A stretch of 64,000 nucleotides of DNA from Echinarachnius parma (GCA_037951105.1 JBAMJV010009346.1:1-64000); one strand, 5' to 3'; positions 1-10,733 are shown, counted from the stretch's first letter. Made by a program: numbers and translations. The notes: generated from the sequence alone by a model not told the origin.

Positions 1-261
1 GTTGATGATCTCTCTATTTATCATTATTGCAACAAAACATCAGATGCATAATTTTGTATGAAAAATGGTTGAAACCAATGCTTTTTTAGAGAGCGCCCTC
101 TTGTGTTTTAATGGCTCTTTTTGAATGATAACAGGCTTTTTACTTAGTCGTTTGTAATTTTCTATACCTTTCGAGCATGGTGGAGTTATAACTTTTAGTT
201 TGTAATGTTATTGTGCAGGTTTTGGTTACTAAAGCTCAGCCTTACCAAAACTGTACTACCC

Positions 262-505
262 CTTTAACAATAGAATCATGGGACAGGTTTTGTTTTTTTA
301 GAAATTCCCTTTCGTTAAAAAGATATTAGTGTTCCACTGGATAGTCATACCGTGTACAAAGTCAGTGCAATGCATTTTTGCTCATTACTCGGCCATATAA
401 CGTCCATTTAACTTGACATTTTCACACAATACCCAGTGGACATATCAGATAACAACAATCATTGTATCAACCATTCATCACTTTTTGCACATGTGTTGAT
501 AAATC
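262..505 (+). mobile_element. Diverged copy of the 386-bp TTAAAGGG-family element
   Basis: Shares long blocks with 1994-2379: the ATCATGGGACAGGTTT block, CCCTTTCGTTA, GTGTACAAAGT, the GCTCATTACTCGGCCAT block, and a tail reading ACTTTTTGCACATGT. Neither TTAA terminus is recognisable. It carries a CCACTGGATAGTCAT segment shared with the copy at 58479 but not with 1994, so at least two subfamilies exist. Non-coding and non-autonomous. Confidence 0.7.
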
Positions 506-615
506 TGACAGCAGATCTTGAGGGTTGTATTTTTACAGTTTTGACAAAATGCCTCACGGTGTCTGGCCATGATGAGTGATGTATGGTCTTATTGTCTCAA
601 CTTTATCCTCCTGTT

Positions 616-1729
616 TACTGTATACGCCAATATTTTCGCGTACAGATATTTTCGCGAATGAGAGGGTCTCAGACATTTTCGCGAGTTGTTAATTTCGCGA
701 TCTGCCGGCCCTGTGAGAAAATAGCATCGCACAGAAATTAGAATATGACAAAAATGATGTGTACTTTGCACGAGAAAATCCTTTTAATAAATGAACAAAT
801 GTGTATTCTATCATAACGGCGACATAACATAATGTAATTTCTACGGAAATATTGTTAAAATGTACACAAATTTTACCTCAGTTTTGGTCAAAATATGATT
901 TATAAGCTTTACAGTAACTAGAAGCATTGTCCCATGAATGGCGATTCTCGTACTAATAAATAATTATGAGTTTCGCATATAGAGCTGAATACTGTACAAG
1001 TCTATGGTTACGCATTGTCTGTATTGCGCTCTGTATCTGTAGCTACTGCCATAGACCATGTAGTCGGCATCGCAGGGCGGCCTGCCGCTGACGGGAACAT
1101 GCAAACACATGGGAGATTGATTCAAGCACGAAAGTCTTGAGTATTGATATTAGAGCGCACGGAGAAAGCGCGCGATGAATACGTGTGTGTGTTTATGCAC
1201 CGATATATAGTCTCAATGGATGTTACATCCATAGCATATTTGTGAACTACAAATGGACAAGACAGGCGCGAGTATGACGTGAATATGCCGCCATCTTGAG
1301 TTTATGTCGATTCCTTTGATTTTTAAATCGGTGGATACTAGTGATCACATACAGTAGTGTGATGCACCGATCTATAGTATCAATGGATTGGTAAAATATA
1401 TACGGACAAGGTATGCGCTAGTAGTACTACCAGCAGGAGTTTACAAAGTAAATTTGGCGCCATGTTGAGTTTATGCCACATCCTTCTTTTTATATCGGTT
1501 GATAAGCACATGCACGTGATATTAGTGTTGAACTACAGTACTGTCTCCGTGGCTGGGGGGTATATCGCAAAATACAGCGTTCGGTAATAATCGCGTTCTT
1601 ATTTCATCGAGGCAAAAGTTGACATGAGTTCATGTCAATATATTCGCGTGTTGTTAATTTCGCGCTTTGGTAGTGATTCGCGAAATTCGCGAAAATAAAA
1701 CCCTCGCGAAATTAACAGCTTATACAGTA
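616..1729. mobile_element. 1.1-kb terminal-inverted-repeat element, TACTGTATA ends
   Basis: Left end reads TACTGTATACGC and runs into TTTTCGCG motifs. The right end is its inverse, CGCGAAATTAACAGC then TATACAGTA. The end regions (625-695 and 1640-1715) are packed with TTCGCG/CGCGAA motifs. The interior is CpG-richer than the flanks and holds an internal direct duplication. There is no open frame of note and no transposase is visible, so it is probably non-autonomous. The TA at both ends suggests a TA target duplication (inference). Confidence 0.65.
1196..1522. repeat. Direct duplication of about 165 bp inside the TACTGTATA element
   Basis: Two diverged units, about 1196-1350 and 1363-1522. 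Both contain TGCACCGAT.TATAGT.TCAATGGAT, then an ACAAG..ATG.GC stretch, then GCCATCTTGAGTTTATG or GCCATGTTGAGTTTATG, then an ATCGGT.GATA block. The duplication lies within one transposable element, so it arose in the element or an ancestor of it. Confidence 0.6.
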
Positions 1730-1985
1730 TTAGGAAATGGCCTACAAATTCAATTTTAAGAGAATATAAGGTCAAATATTTAAATACTTCAGAAGATATT
1801 CCAGAAGAGATATGTGGTCTCATTGTCAATACTTCATAATTTTGTTTGTTGGGATGTGTGGACATCAAATTTAAATTTGCAGAGAAAATGGGGCAAAATA
1901 CCTTAATATTTACGAGGAACTGCTAAGTACTGGGCATGGATGGTTAACTTGGGCGAATAGTATGTGTCTAAATCCACACACACAT

Positions 1986-2484
1986 TTAACCCATTAAAGG
2001 GACTAATTAACATTGTCCAAATCCTCAAAATCAAATTTTAATTCGAGCGGTTCCGTTATACCTTGTTGTATTCGTATTAACAATAAAATCATGGGACAGG
2101 TTTCGGTTTTTCCAATTTCCCTTTCGTTACAAAGATATGTACGATGTATGTGTTCTGATACTAAATTATCCGTTGGATTTTCGAAACCGTGTACAAAGTG
2201 AGTGCAGTGAGTTAGTGAATATCACTTTGCATTTTTGCTCATTACTCGGCCATGCAACGTCCATTTGACTTGAAATTTTCACACAATACCCTGTGGACAT
2301 ATCAGATAACAACAATATATATTGTATCGACCATTCATTACTTTTTGCACATGTCAACAAAGTTACTAGATCCCTTTAAGGACTGGTCCCAAAATACTTG
2401 GGCTATGCTCTACAAACATGTATTATGTTGGAGTCCTTTAAATCTGACATTTGTATAATGTAACAAAAGTCCTGAACGGGTTAA
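1986..2484 (+). mobile_element. 90-bp TTAA-family copy split by a nested 386-bp element
   Basis: Left piece TTAACCCA (1986-1993) and right piece TTAAGGACTGGTCC (from 2376) rejoin into the usual family start, TTAACCCATT-AGGACTGGTCC, if the nested element and one TTAA are removed. The distal part (2410-2484) is diverged but ends in GGGTTAA. The split gives relative ages: the 90-bp copy is older than its insert. Confidence 0.6.
1994..2379 (+). mobile_element. 386-bp TTAAAGGG-family MITE, reference copy
   Basis: Complete copy: TTAA at 1994-1997 followed by AGGGACTAATTAAC, ending in TAGATCCCT then TTAA at 2376-2379. Other copies lie at 262-505, 58479-58700 (minus) and 63524-63840. Short inverted ends (AGGGA/TCCCT) and the TTAA target duplication resemble piggyBac-type non-autonomous elements. 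No coding capacity. Confidence 0.75.
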
Positions 2485-2776
2485 TAATGGGATGAGTATA
2501 AATGGAGTGATGTGTTGATTCAATGATGCATGAATTTTTAATGATAAATCCCCTTTGTTAATGTGGCAAAAAGACAGATATTGTAAGTGATTAATGCACT
2601 GCATATTTGTGCATTGACTCAGTCCATATTTCTGAGTGAATTATCTAACACCAATGAAGTATGCACAGTTGCACAGTACCCTTTGTTAAACATCCTTTCT
2701 AACGCTGTATCCACACTAAATGCAATGGTTTGATTCAGCTAGTGAAGGTCCTGTTCAAACAAAGCATTTACACCTG

Positions 2777-2870
2777 TTAACCTGTTCATGCCTGGTCTCT
2801 AATATGAATAAAGATGGGGTCTATGGAGAATGCATGTTATACCAAAGTAAAATTGTCTTCAATGTGTTAA
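2777..2870 (+). mobile_element. 90-bp TTAA-family copy
   Basis: Bounded by TTAA at 2777 and 2867. Contains the family core GGGGTCTATGGAGAATGCATG then TTATACCAAAGTAAAATTGTC. A well preserved copy of the most numerous family in the window. Confidence 0.75.
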
Positions 2871-2907
2871 AAATAAGCTGTATTATTTGGCAGATTGTAT
2901 CAGCATC

Positions 2908-3021
2908 TTCTCTATTACCTTCATCAGCATTGTCATCATCGTCATTATCATCACCACCATCCTTGTTGTTGTTGTCATTGTCATTACCATCATCATCGTC
3001 ATCATTGTTGTCATCATCATT

Positions 3022-3053
<32 letters not shown>

Positions 3054-3215
3054 TATCATCACCACCATCCTTGTTGTTGTTGTCATTGTCATTGTCATCA
3101 TCTTCATCATTGCCATCATTGTCATTGTCATCGTCATTACCATCATCATCGTCATCATTGTTGTCATCATCATCATCATCATCATCATCACTTCCATCAT
3201 CATCATCCCTTTCAC
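2908..3215. repeat. TCA/CATCAT microsatellite with an internal 110-bp duplication
   Basis: Long run of (TCA)n, (ATC)n and TTG triplets. A compound block (CCACCATCC, TTGTTGTTGT, CATTGTCATT) occurs at about 2950-3035 and again at about 3060-3170, so the array grew both by slippage and by duplication of a larger unit. The long open frames on both strands here are low-complexity artefacts (poly-Ser, poly-Ile, poly-His, poly-Met). Confidence 0.9.
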
Positions 3216-3227
3216 AATTCCCACTGT

Positions 3228-3515
3228 CCTTAATACCATTATCATCATTGTATCCGACACTCAGGGTCAGAATATGCTGTGTGAATGCAGGCTGTTTACT
3301 GAGGCCTTCTGGCTACTAATCATCAGACCATGCACGACACAACATCATCATCATCATCATCATCATCACTACCACCACCATCATCCTCTTTACCATTACC
3401 AATGTCCTTAATACCATATTATTGTCTTCCAGACTCAGGGTCAGACTATGCTGTGTGAATGCAGGCCGTTTTCTGAGGCCTTCTGGCTGCTAATCATCAG
3501 ACCATGCACGTGGCA
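3228..3515. repeat. Tandem duplication of about 180 bp around a CAT microsatellite
   Basis: The block at about 3228-3332 (CTTAATACCAT, CTCAGGGTCAGA, TGCTGTGTGAATGCAGG, TCATCAGACCATGCACG) recurs at about 3407-3511 with few changes. A (CAT)n tract at 3341-3385 lies between them. It adjoins the larger TCA microsatellite. Confidence 0.85.
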
Positions 3516-3739
3516 TTTCTCATTCATAGGGGTGTGATTTATTGATCAAATCACAATGACGCACCATATGTTTAGGACTTGTTTTTTAGCAACAGTGTCT
3601 GCCCTTACAAAAGGATAAAAAGGATTACGGAGACTGGTATGCCACGAACAACAACAAATATTGCAAAATAACAATAAAAAGCATACATCCCAATTCGTCA
3701 GAAGCTGTTAACTCAAGGAAATTAATACATAGTAGGAGT

Positions 3740-4100
3740 TTATTGATATATACATACGGACTGTATCATTTTGTTTTTTTAATTTTCTCTCCCCTCTATC
3801 ACATGCAACAACTGCAATGATATCACAATTTCACTCCTTTATCACTCATGGTTTTGATTAGTAGTCGTAACATGTTCATACCATGCAGGACCATAAACAA
3901 AGCGGTATATATCAAAATTAATACAGTCTGTATTTTTTCCTCTCCTTTTATGGTTCAGTTGATGTGATGATCTCATCATAACTCAACAATGACACTCAAT
4001 AATTTTACTTGGTAGTCGTAATGTTTTATGTTACATAGCACCATAGACAAAGAGGTATTAGATAGAATTTCACCTGCTTTTTCATTAATAATTATCTAGC
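3740..4100. repeat. Two tandem diverged units of about 180 bp
   Basis: Unit 1 (about 3740-3925) and unit 2 (about 3926-4100) share GACTGTAT or CAGTCTGTAT, a T-rich CTCTCC tract, AATGATATCACAA versus ATGATCTCATCA, and TAGTCGTAA..GTT..AT followed by GCACCATAGACAAAG or GGACCATAAACAAAG. Function unknown. Confidence 0.55.
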
Positions 4101-4374
4101 ACAATTTACAATGTTCATCCTCGCCACACTAGTCTTGCACCTGTTTTATGTTGACTTTCAAAATATGATATGCACCATTCTCTCTTTGTTCACTGGAAAA
4201 AAGTAAACATCATTTGCCTCGAAACCAACCGATACTATTATATTATCTACCTCCAACACTTAAAGTGCCATTAAGGGTTTTGCACCCTTTACTTGAAAGT
4301 TCTTGAGTAGAAACTAAGATTATCAACATTCATTAACAACTACAATAAACTACAGCATCAACAATAACAATACA

Positions 4375-4525
4375 ACAAGTAATAATGATACTAATACTAT
4401 GAGTAGTACTGCAAATGATAATAATAATACTACTAATAATAATATGTATTAAATGAAAATGAATAATAATAATAATAACAATAACAATAACAATTTTAAT
4501 GATAACAAAATAATAATAATGATGA
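4375..4525. repeat. AAT-rich microsatellite
   Basis: Imperfect (AAT)n and (AAC)n runs, including ATAATAATAATAATAACAAT. Simple sequence only. Confidence 0.85.
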
Positions 4526-4540
4526 TGCTAATAATTAAGC

Positions 4541-4746
4541 CTGTAGTGAGACCAACCGGCATCGGCAGAAACGTTTTCATTTTCACGGTTTTGGTTAACC
4601 AGAAAAGAAAAAAAGAAAAATAAAAATAAAAATATATATATATATTTTTAATTTTTTTTTATTTTTATTTTTTTGTCGGTTACCCGTTCGGTTAACCGGT
4701 TTTTGCCGTCGGTTAACCGGTTTTCCAAATAACCGACTTACTACAG
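4541..4746. mobile_element. Inverted-repeat element rich in GGTTAACCGG palindromes
   Basis: Ends are CTGTAGTGAG and the near inverse CTTACTACAG. Inside, an A-rich tract (4600-4635) faces its T-rich complement (4640-4675) across a TATATATATAT centre. The right part repeats a self-complementary GGTTAACC core several times with CGGTTTT spacers. It should fold into one long hairpin. No coding content. Confidence 0.55.
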
Positions 4747-5260
4747 TGTTACTAATAATACAAATCCTTATAATAAAAATACCTTTCCCTAGAATCTACA
4801 GTAGATGTGAACAAGGCATGGGTCTCACGCTGACATTTTATTCAAAGTTTTACTTAATTTATTTTCTAGATGTCCAAAGTGTTTTCATACAATTTACAAA
4901 GCAAATACACTAAATATTAAGGTATTGATACATACCCTTCTAGGAAAAGTTGACTGGTCTTTGATCGGTTTGAGAGGTGCCCTAGATATGTTGGTCCAAT
5001 ATCTGTAAAAATGAGAGTCAAATCAAATTGTTATTTATTATTAAGTATGTAAAGAGCTCTAAAAACTTCTCCTCCCATGAAAAAAAACCAACAACACTTT
5101 CAGGGCAAAAATCACCTCAAATTCAGGTTTAATCAGCACATTATCAGGTAAATACAGCTCACTTTTGTTACTGGCAGAAGGGATGTTATTTATGGCATAA
5201 AATAAATAGGTTAAAATCTGCCCACACGGATGTTTTCCTAAGACCCTGACTGATCAATAC
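4747..5260. other. Unassigned AT-rich DNA
   Basis: No gene, inverted repeat or clear array seen. Contains short A/T runs and ordinary-looking unique sequence. Confidence 0.5.
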
Positions 5261-5261
5261 A

Positions 5262-5460
5262 ATATGTTGTATGTAAACTGCATAACATACTGATCATGTT
5301 ATGACAGAAGGCATTTTCATAAAGACTTTAATAAGAGATGGTATTTGGGCAAAAAATTAATGGGTTTACAGATGATCTCTCCAAACAGATATTTCCCTTC
5401 ATATAAACTGTGTAACATACTGAGTTATGTTATGTTATGATAGAAGGCATCACCTGTCTG
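5262..5460. repeat. Two diverged direct units of about 135 bp
   Basis: GTAAACTGCATAACATACTGATCATGTTATGA..AGAAGGCAT (about 5272-5312) recurs as ATAAACTGTGTAACATACTGAGTTATGTTATG..AGAAGGCAT (about 5402-5450). The stretches between them are more diverged. Confidence 0.55.
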
Positions 5461-5769
5461 TCTGGGTTAAATCAACAGTTGCCATCTCCCTCAACATCTC
5501 CCTCAATCAACCATCACTCTTACTCCCATTATCCTAACCACTCTCCCGTAATAATGAGGTGGTGCGAGGAAGTTGGCAATTTGTAACAAAAACATGACGT
5601 CTTGGGATTAGTGAACAAAAGATTGGTTTCGCTAATACTCGCCGAGTACATTCTTCTTTGTCTACCTCCAGTAGCATTGGAGTTCACATGAGTGCATTTG
5701 CTACATTTTCTGTTTATACAGTATGTTCCTGCTATGGTTCTCCAAAACCCCCAAACCAAAAACACGCAA

Positions 5770-6245
5770 ATGAAACAATAACAATGAAACTAGCTAATAA
5801 TTTAAGATGCCCAACACCTTAATCAAAATAAATGAAATAATAACAATAGCATGAATTAACAATCTACAAAGCCCAAGACCTGAAACAAATAAATGAAACA
5901 ACAACAGAATGCACTCATATTTTATGAAGCTCAACACCTTATCCTCAAGGTGCACACTAAAAGAAAACATCTCCCATACACCCTTCATCCACCCTCCAGT
6001 CAAACCTGCATTACCTTTGCATGAGCAAAAAGGGTTAGCAACAACTGCAACTACTATCTTACATTGCATGTTCATACCATGGTACTCCCAAACCCGAAAA
6101 ACAAAAAGGAATGAATGAAAAAATAACAATGAAATGTACTAATAATTTACGAAGCCCAACACCTTAAATACTGAGGTGATCACTAAAAGAAAAACATTCC
6201 CCTACATCCTTCACACACCCTTCAGCCTTTGCACAAGCGAAAAAT
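5770..6245. repeat. Decayed tandem array, CCCAACACCTTA motif
   Basis: The motif AATAACAAT.AAA..A.CTAATAATTTA..A.GCCCAACACCTTA occurs at about 5778-5822 and 6123-6166, with weaker units at 5830-5885 and 5890-5945. It is followed by AAGGTGCACACTAAAAGAAAA, CCTTCA.CCACCC and TTTGCA..AGC.AAAA at 5948-6030 and again at 6172-6240. Unit lengths are unequal (60 and about 270 bp), which suggests a composite unit. Confidence 0.6.
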
Positions 6246-6656
6246 GTGAAGCCCCCCAAATTATTTTTGCAGTTTTCTACCTTTCGAACTTTAATGAGAT
6301 TTCACACCTATACTACTAGTGCCTGCAAGGTAAAACGATCCTCCTACCTATTCGCGACACATGACCACCAAAGACAAACTTTTACCTCTTGGCAATTTAT
6401 AAGGGTGGCGTAGCCAAGAGAAGGCAAAGTGGTAACATGTCCTGGCTCCCCCCTTCCAGGGTTGGGATTCATGCCCTATGTATTACATAATTACATTATC
6501 CATTTTTAATATATCCATATTTGGCCAACCAGTCCCCTCTTTAACACCCACTACAAGATTCAACAACAGCCAACATTTTATCTTCATTCCCCTTTTCATA
6601 CACTTCCTAAAATTCTTCATGCTTTTCTTGTTACTACATTTTGACAGGCATTGTCT

Positions 6657-6735
6657 CCTAGGCTCGGGGGCTAGTGTGCTAGGGGGCTAGGGTGCTAGGG
6701 GCTAGGGGGTAAGGGACTAGGGAGCTAGAGGGCCC
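6657..6735 (+). repeat. Short GGGGGCTAG minisatellite
   Basis: Roughly eight imperfect copies of a 7-10 bp unit, GGGGGCTAGTG / GGGTGCTAG / GGGACTAG. G is strongly biased to the plus strand. The spacing of the G runs would allow G-quadruplex folding (inference). Confidence 0.75.
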
Positions 6736-6901
6736 CCAATCCCCCTGAAAAAAGGTGTCTGTATGCCCATGATGACAGGTCATTGCAATAAATCAGGACG
6801 TGTATGATGGTCAACCATCAGGAGAGAGGTATGGATACGGTTTCAGGTCAAATTAACACAATTATACTCACTGCACTCACTTGAGAAAAAAAAAAGCGAA
6901 G

Positions 6902-6983
6902 TTAACCCATTCACAAATACTCAGGCTGGGGTCTATGGAGAATGAGTGTTACACCAACACCCAATCATCACCAATGGTGAAGA
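6902..6983 (+). mobile_element. 90-bp TTAA-family copy, right end degraded
   Basis: Starts at TTAACCCATTCA and has CTCAGGCTGGGGTCTATGGAGAATG then TGTTACACCAACACC. The right TTAA is not recognisable. Confidence 0.65.
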
Positions 6984-7014
6984 CACACTACACTTCAAAG
7001 TTCACTTGAAAGGG

Positions 7015-7122
7015 TTAAGTTTAAATATTCAGGACTTGTCCTGAAAATACTATGGCTGCATGTTCTAAATGTTCTAAAGAAATGCATGTAATACCAAATC
7101 AAATATTCTTCAATGGGGTAAA
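7015..7122 (+). mobile_element. 90-bp TTAA-family copy
   Basis: TTAAGTTTAAATATTCAGGACTTGTCCTG, then ATACTATGGCTG, AATGCATGTAATACCAAATCAAAT and CAATGGGGTAAAA. The copy contains a second TTAA near its left end, the same site at which larger elements are nested in other copies. Confidence 0.65.
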
Positions 7123-7821
7123 ATGCGAAACAAGTATAAGCATTTTGAAAGTCTGCAAAGTATCTCAGAAGAAGCAATAAACACACATTTCAATTAGTTG
7201 GTTTATCCCCAAATAGATATCTGTTCTAGACGAGTAAATGGTGTGTAAATCCCACAATGACTGTTATGGGGATCAGAAATTTGAGGAAGGCAAATGTTAT
7301 GTTAGTGCAAATGGTGTGTTAGTGTAAGTTGCATAAATGGAAGAAGCGAACTAATCAATTTGTTTTCCATTCCGTTCAACCAACGGCTCAATCTAAATTT
7401 GTCCTAGCTACCTGTCCTCAATACACCCCCAAGAAACACCTTTGTGCCTAGAGTCAAAAGCTGCGGTATCGTCTGTCGATAACGCTTGCATATTCATGGC
7501 GTTACGACCGAGCAATTAAAAGTGCAAGTCGAGCCCCATGAACGTGGTGTATTTAGGAAGGAACTGGTGATATAATGTTACCTAACCGAGCCAGCTGTGA
7601 TTACCGATGTTTTCACAGCTAAGTTGCACCTAGTGGACCTAGTTTAGATGAAATTGTTATTCATGGCATGAAGTTTGAATTCAAGAATAGAAGTCAAGAA
7701 TTATGTTCCCAACTTCCCAATTCAAGACCCTAGTATGGGTAGTATACCAACAATCAAATTCCAGGCAAATTAAAGCTAGCAGAACTCACATACACAGTTA
7801 CACATACACATTTGTTATCTA

Positions 7822-9247
7822 AACCCCTCAAAAAAAGTTCGGAAACTCAAGTTTCATCTATCATATCTCTCGTATTTTTTAATAAGAATACTCGAAATCG
7901 GTGTCACAATAAAGCCTCATTATATACCTTTCAAACGATGCATTATGTGTAGTGATTATGCAATTGGGGCGATTGCAGTAGCCCAGAGAATAGGGGGAGG
8001 CAGGAAGTGAAATCTCGCAAAATGGCCCCAATGCATTCAATTTACGAGTGCAAGACTGTGTTGACCAGTTTTCTAAAGGTTATCATTCTATTGAATGCTG
8101 CCACCCTTTCCATTCATCAAAATTGTTGAATTGGATACCATTTTAATGGAATTATCTCTTCCTTACGATGGCATATTAATCGTAAGGATTATGCAAATGG
8201 GGTGTGTGCAGCGAACCGGAATATGGAGATGGGTCGAGTGTGAAATCAGACAAAAAGATATGGAGTTGACAAAAAATCAGAGCGTTGCATTTTTTTCGAG
8301 CTTTTGGGAGGATTTTTTAGCATTTCAAATAAAATATTCATGATTTAAATTGATATCAACGGAAAGCCCAACAACTCTTCTGTATGAAAATGTGACATTT
8401 ATAATGATTTGTGTAAAGGGCGGCTGCAGGGAGATGAATGTGGGGGAGCCTCAAAAGTGACCCATTTCAAAACGCTCTGATTTGGTATCGGTATCTGTAT
8501 ACCATTGTGTAGAGGATGTAATGCTACTTGAATGAGTTGGCCATGAATGAGAGGAATTCAATTGAAAACGCATGAATAGTGCCTTGAAATCAGAGCGTTT
8601 CAAAATGGGTCACTTTTGAGGCTCCCTCCCATTCATCTCCCTGCAGCCGCCCTTTACAAAATCATTATAAATTTCACATTTTCATACAGAAGAGTTCTTG
8701 GGCTTTCCGTTGATATCATATTTGATCATGAATATTTTATTTGAAATGCTAAAAAATCCTCCCAAAAGCTCGAAAAAAATGCAACGCTCTGATTTTTTGT
8801 CAACTCCATATCTTTTTGTCTGATTTCACACTCGACCCATCTCCATATTCCGGTTCGCTGCACACACCCATTTGCATAATCCTTACGATTAATATGCCAT
8901 CGTAATGAAGAGATAATTTCCATTAAAATGGTATCCAATTCAACAATTTTGATGAATGGTAAGGGTGGCAGTATTCAATAGAATGTTAACCTTTAGAAAA
9001 CTGATCAACACAGTCATGCACTCGTAAATTGAATGCATTGGGGCCATTTTGCGAGATTTCACTTCCTGCCTCCCCCTATTCTCTGGGCTACTGCAATCGC
9101 CCCAATTGCATAATCACTACACATAATGCACCGTTTGAAAGGTATATAATGGGGCTTTATTGTGACACCGATTTCGAGTATTCTTATTAAAAAATACGAG
9201 AGATATGATCGATCAAACTTGAGTTTCCGAACTTTTTTTGAGGGGTT
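7822..9247. mobile_element. 1.43-kb fold-back (near-palindromic) transposon
   Basis: The left arm (7822-8483) is repeated in inverse orientation at 8588-9247, with a spacer of about 104 bp. Both ends read AACCCCTCAAAAAAAGTTCG and both are flanked by TA (7820-7821 and 9248-9249), giving a clear TA target duplication. Arm identity is high, with scattered substitutions and single-base indels. Each arm has the same chance open frame (8095-8343 plus, 8726-8938 minus), but the start regions differ by frameshift, so I do not call a protein. Tc1/mariner-like by target site (inference). The transcript of either strand would form a very long hairpin. Confidence 0.85.
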
Positions 9248-9487
9248 TATGATGTTAAGTTAGAACTAAAGAATAATCCCCCTAACCCTAACTACTCAAC
9301 TGGAGCCCTGGAGAATGGATAGCATATCATCATCTTGCGTACTATGAATTCCAAGCAAAACTAGCTGTAATTACAAACATTTACACAGCTAAACAGCACT
9401 AGTTTGCCTAGTAAGATGAATTTCTTATTCATATGGCAAAGTTGAAACTCAAGAATAATTCCTCTAACTTCTCAATTAAAGCCCCTA

Positions 9488-9923
9488 CAGCATGTCCCAG
9501 AATTAATTACAACGGGACTTTCTGCAACGATAGTAGATCAATCAGAATGCTATTTCATGGTATTAAACTATAACTTATTACCTACATCTTGCAGAAAATC
9601 CTATTCGATTTGATTCAGTGGTCATGGAGAATGAGGATCTTTTGTCAATCATGTCAGATGTCCCTTTCCTCCAGGTTTTGTAAGGAGACGTGTTGTCCAT
9701 TGACAACACAATGTTCACGCGTTATGAACGAAAATGGACACATGACATGATTGACAAAAGATCCTCATTCTCCATGACCACTGAAGCAAATCGAATAGGG
9801 TTTTTCTGCAAGATGTAGGTAATAAGTTATAGTTTTATACCCTGAAATATAATTCTGATTGATCTACTATTTTAACGTTATTGTTGCAGAAAGTCCTGTT
9901 GTAATTAATTCTGGGACATGCTG
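9488..9923. mobile_element. 436-bp fold-back MITE with TA target duplication
   Basis: Left arm about 9488-9670 and right arm about 9733-9923 are inverted copies. The terminus is CAGCATGTCCCAGAATTAAT, flanked by TA on both sides (9486-9487, 9924-9925). Removing the element and one TA gives CCCCTAGTATAGAATAGTATGCC, which matches the uninterrupted array unit CCCTAGTATGGGTAGTATACC at 7727-7747. The target duplication is therefore supported by an empty site in the same window. Confidence 0.85.
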
Positions 9924-9950
9924 TAGTATAGAATAGTATGCCAACAATCT

Positions 9951-10376
9951 GGTACATATTCCATTGGCCTATGGGGACATCTTTGTCAGTGTGCCAGAGT
10001 CAGTTGGCTGAAGACTTTTGCCCAACTACCAACCTTCCTGTCTGTATGCATGGCTGTCCCGAAATACATGTACAATAATTCGACCTGAAAATGTGGTTTT
10101 ACCCAAATATGAGATCCCTTTTACCCAAATATAGGTGTTTCCACAACAAAATGGGATGCTCCCCCACTCTAGCCTTCATGCCTGTACATGTGGCATTCTA
10201 TGATTTCAAAGCAGAGGTAGCTATAATTACTATCACTTCTACAGCCCAAGCTGTTCACCCAGTTTTCCTTTCGTTTCCCCCAAAGAAAGGAATGGATGTC
10301 AAAGAAGGAAAGGAAACAGAAATCAAGATGATAACCCTCCTTCTCCCACAAAAGTTGAGCCGCTAGAACGGATGTC
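9951..10376. other. Unassigned sequence within the decayed array
   Basis: Contains an open frame at 10091-10366, but it has no recognisable domain and the base composition does not change across it. I see no gene. Parts near 10205-10250 (GTAGCTATAATTAC) look like further decayed array units. Confidence 0.45.
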
Positions 10377-10733
10377 TTACCAAGGATTTAGTGTGCTAAG
10401 GTTACCAAAGGCGGGCCCCTACAATGGGGCAGTATACCAACAATCGGGCATTATAATATATATAAGTTCCTGGCAGAGTAAAGTAAGATGGTAACATTTA
10501 CACAGCAAGCAGCAGTTGGCCTTTCTATTTTTTTCATGAAACACGAAATTGAAGACAACGAGAGGGTGGAAATTAAGAGGGTACCCCCCACTGCCCCCTA
10601 CTAAAGTGAGCCCCAAGAATGGGGCGACTTACCAAGGATTTAGTTTTCTAAGGTTGCTAAACAGAGCAAGCTGTAATTACCAATCTTTTAGAAGGAGGCA
10701 AATGGAGTACTCTATATGCATGGTTTCCTGAAT

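Larger units (their letters stand above)
7440..10705. repeat. Old decayed tandem array interrupted by two transposons
   Basis: Recurring blocks: AGC.AGCTGTAATTAC followed by CACAGCTAA (7590-7625, 9360-9397, 10668-10685), TAGTATACCAACAATC (7740-7757 and 10432-10447, and as TAGTATGCCAACAATC at 9934-9950), TTACCAAGGATTTAGT.T.CTAAGGTT (10377-10405 and 10628-10655), and TTCAAGAATAGAAGTCAAG matching CTCAAGAATAATTCCTCTAAC. The order is the same wherever blocks are linked, so this is one array of a unit of roughly 250-300 bp. The fold-back element 7822-9247 and MITE 9488-9923 were inserted later. Confidence 0.6.

Noticed and set aside
2720..3411. Long open frames on both strands (poly-Ser, poly-Ile, poly-His, poly-Met)
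   Set aside because: All are translations of the same TCA/CAT microsatellite in different frames; no domain or complex sequence.
8095..8938. Two open frames with the same C-terminal peptide on opposite strands
   Set aside because: They are the two arms of one palindrome. The identity follows from the inverted repeat, and the starts differ by frameshift.
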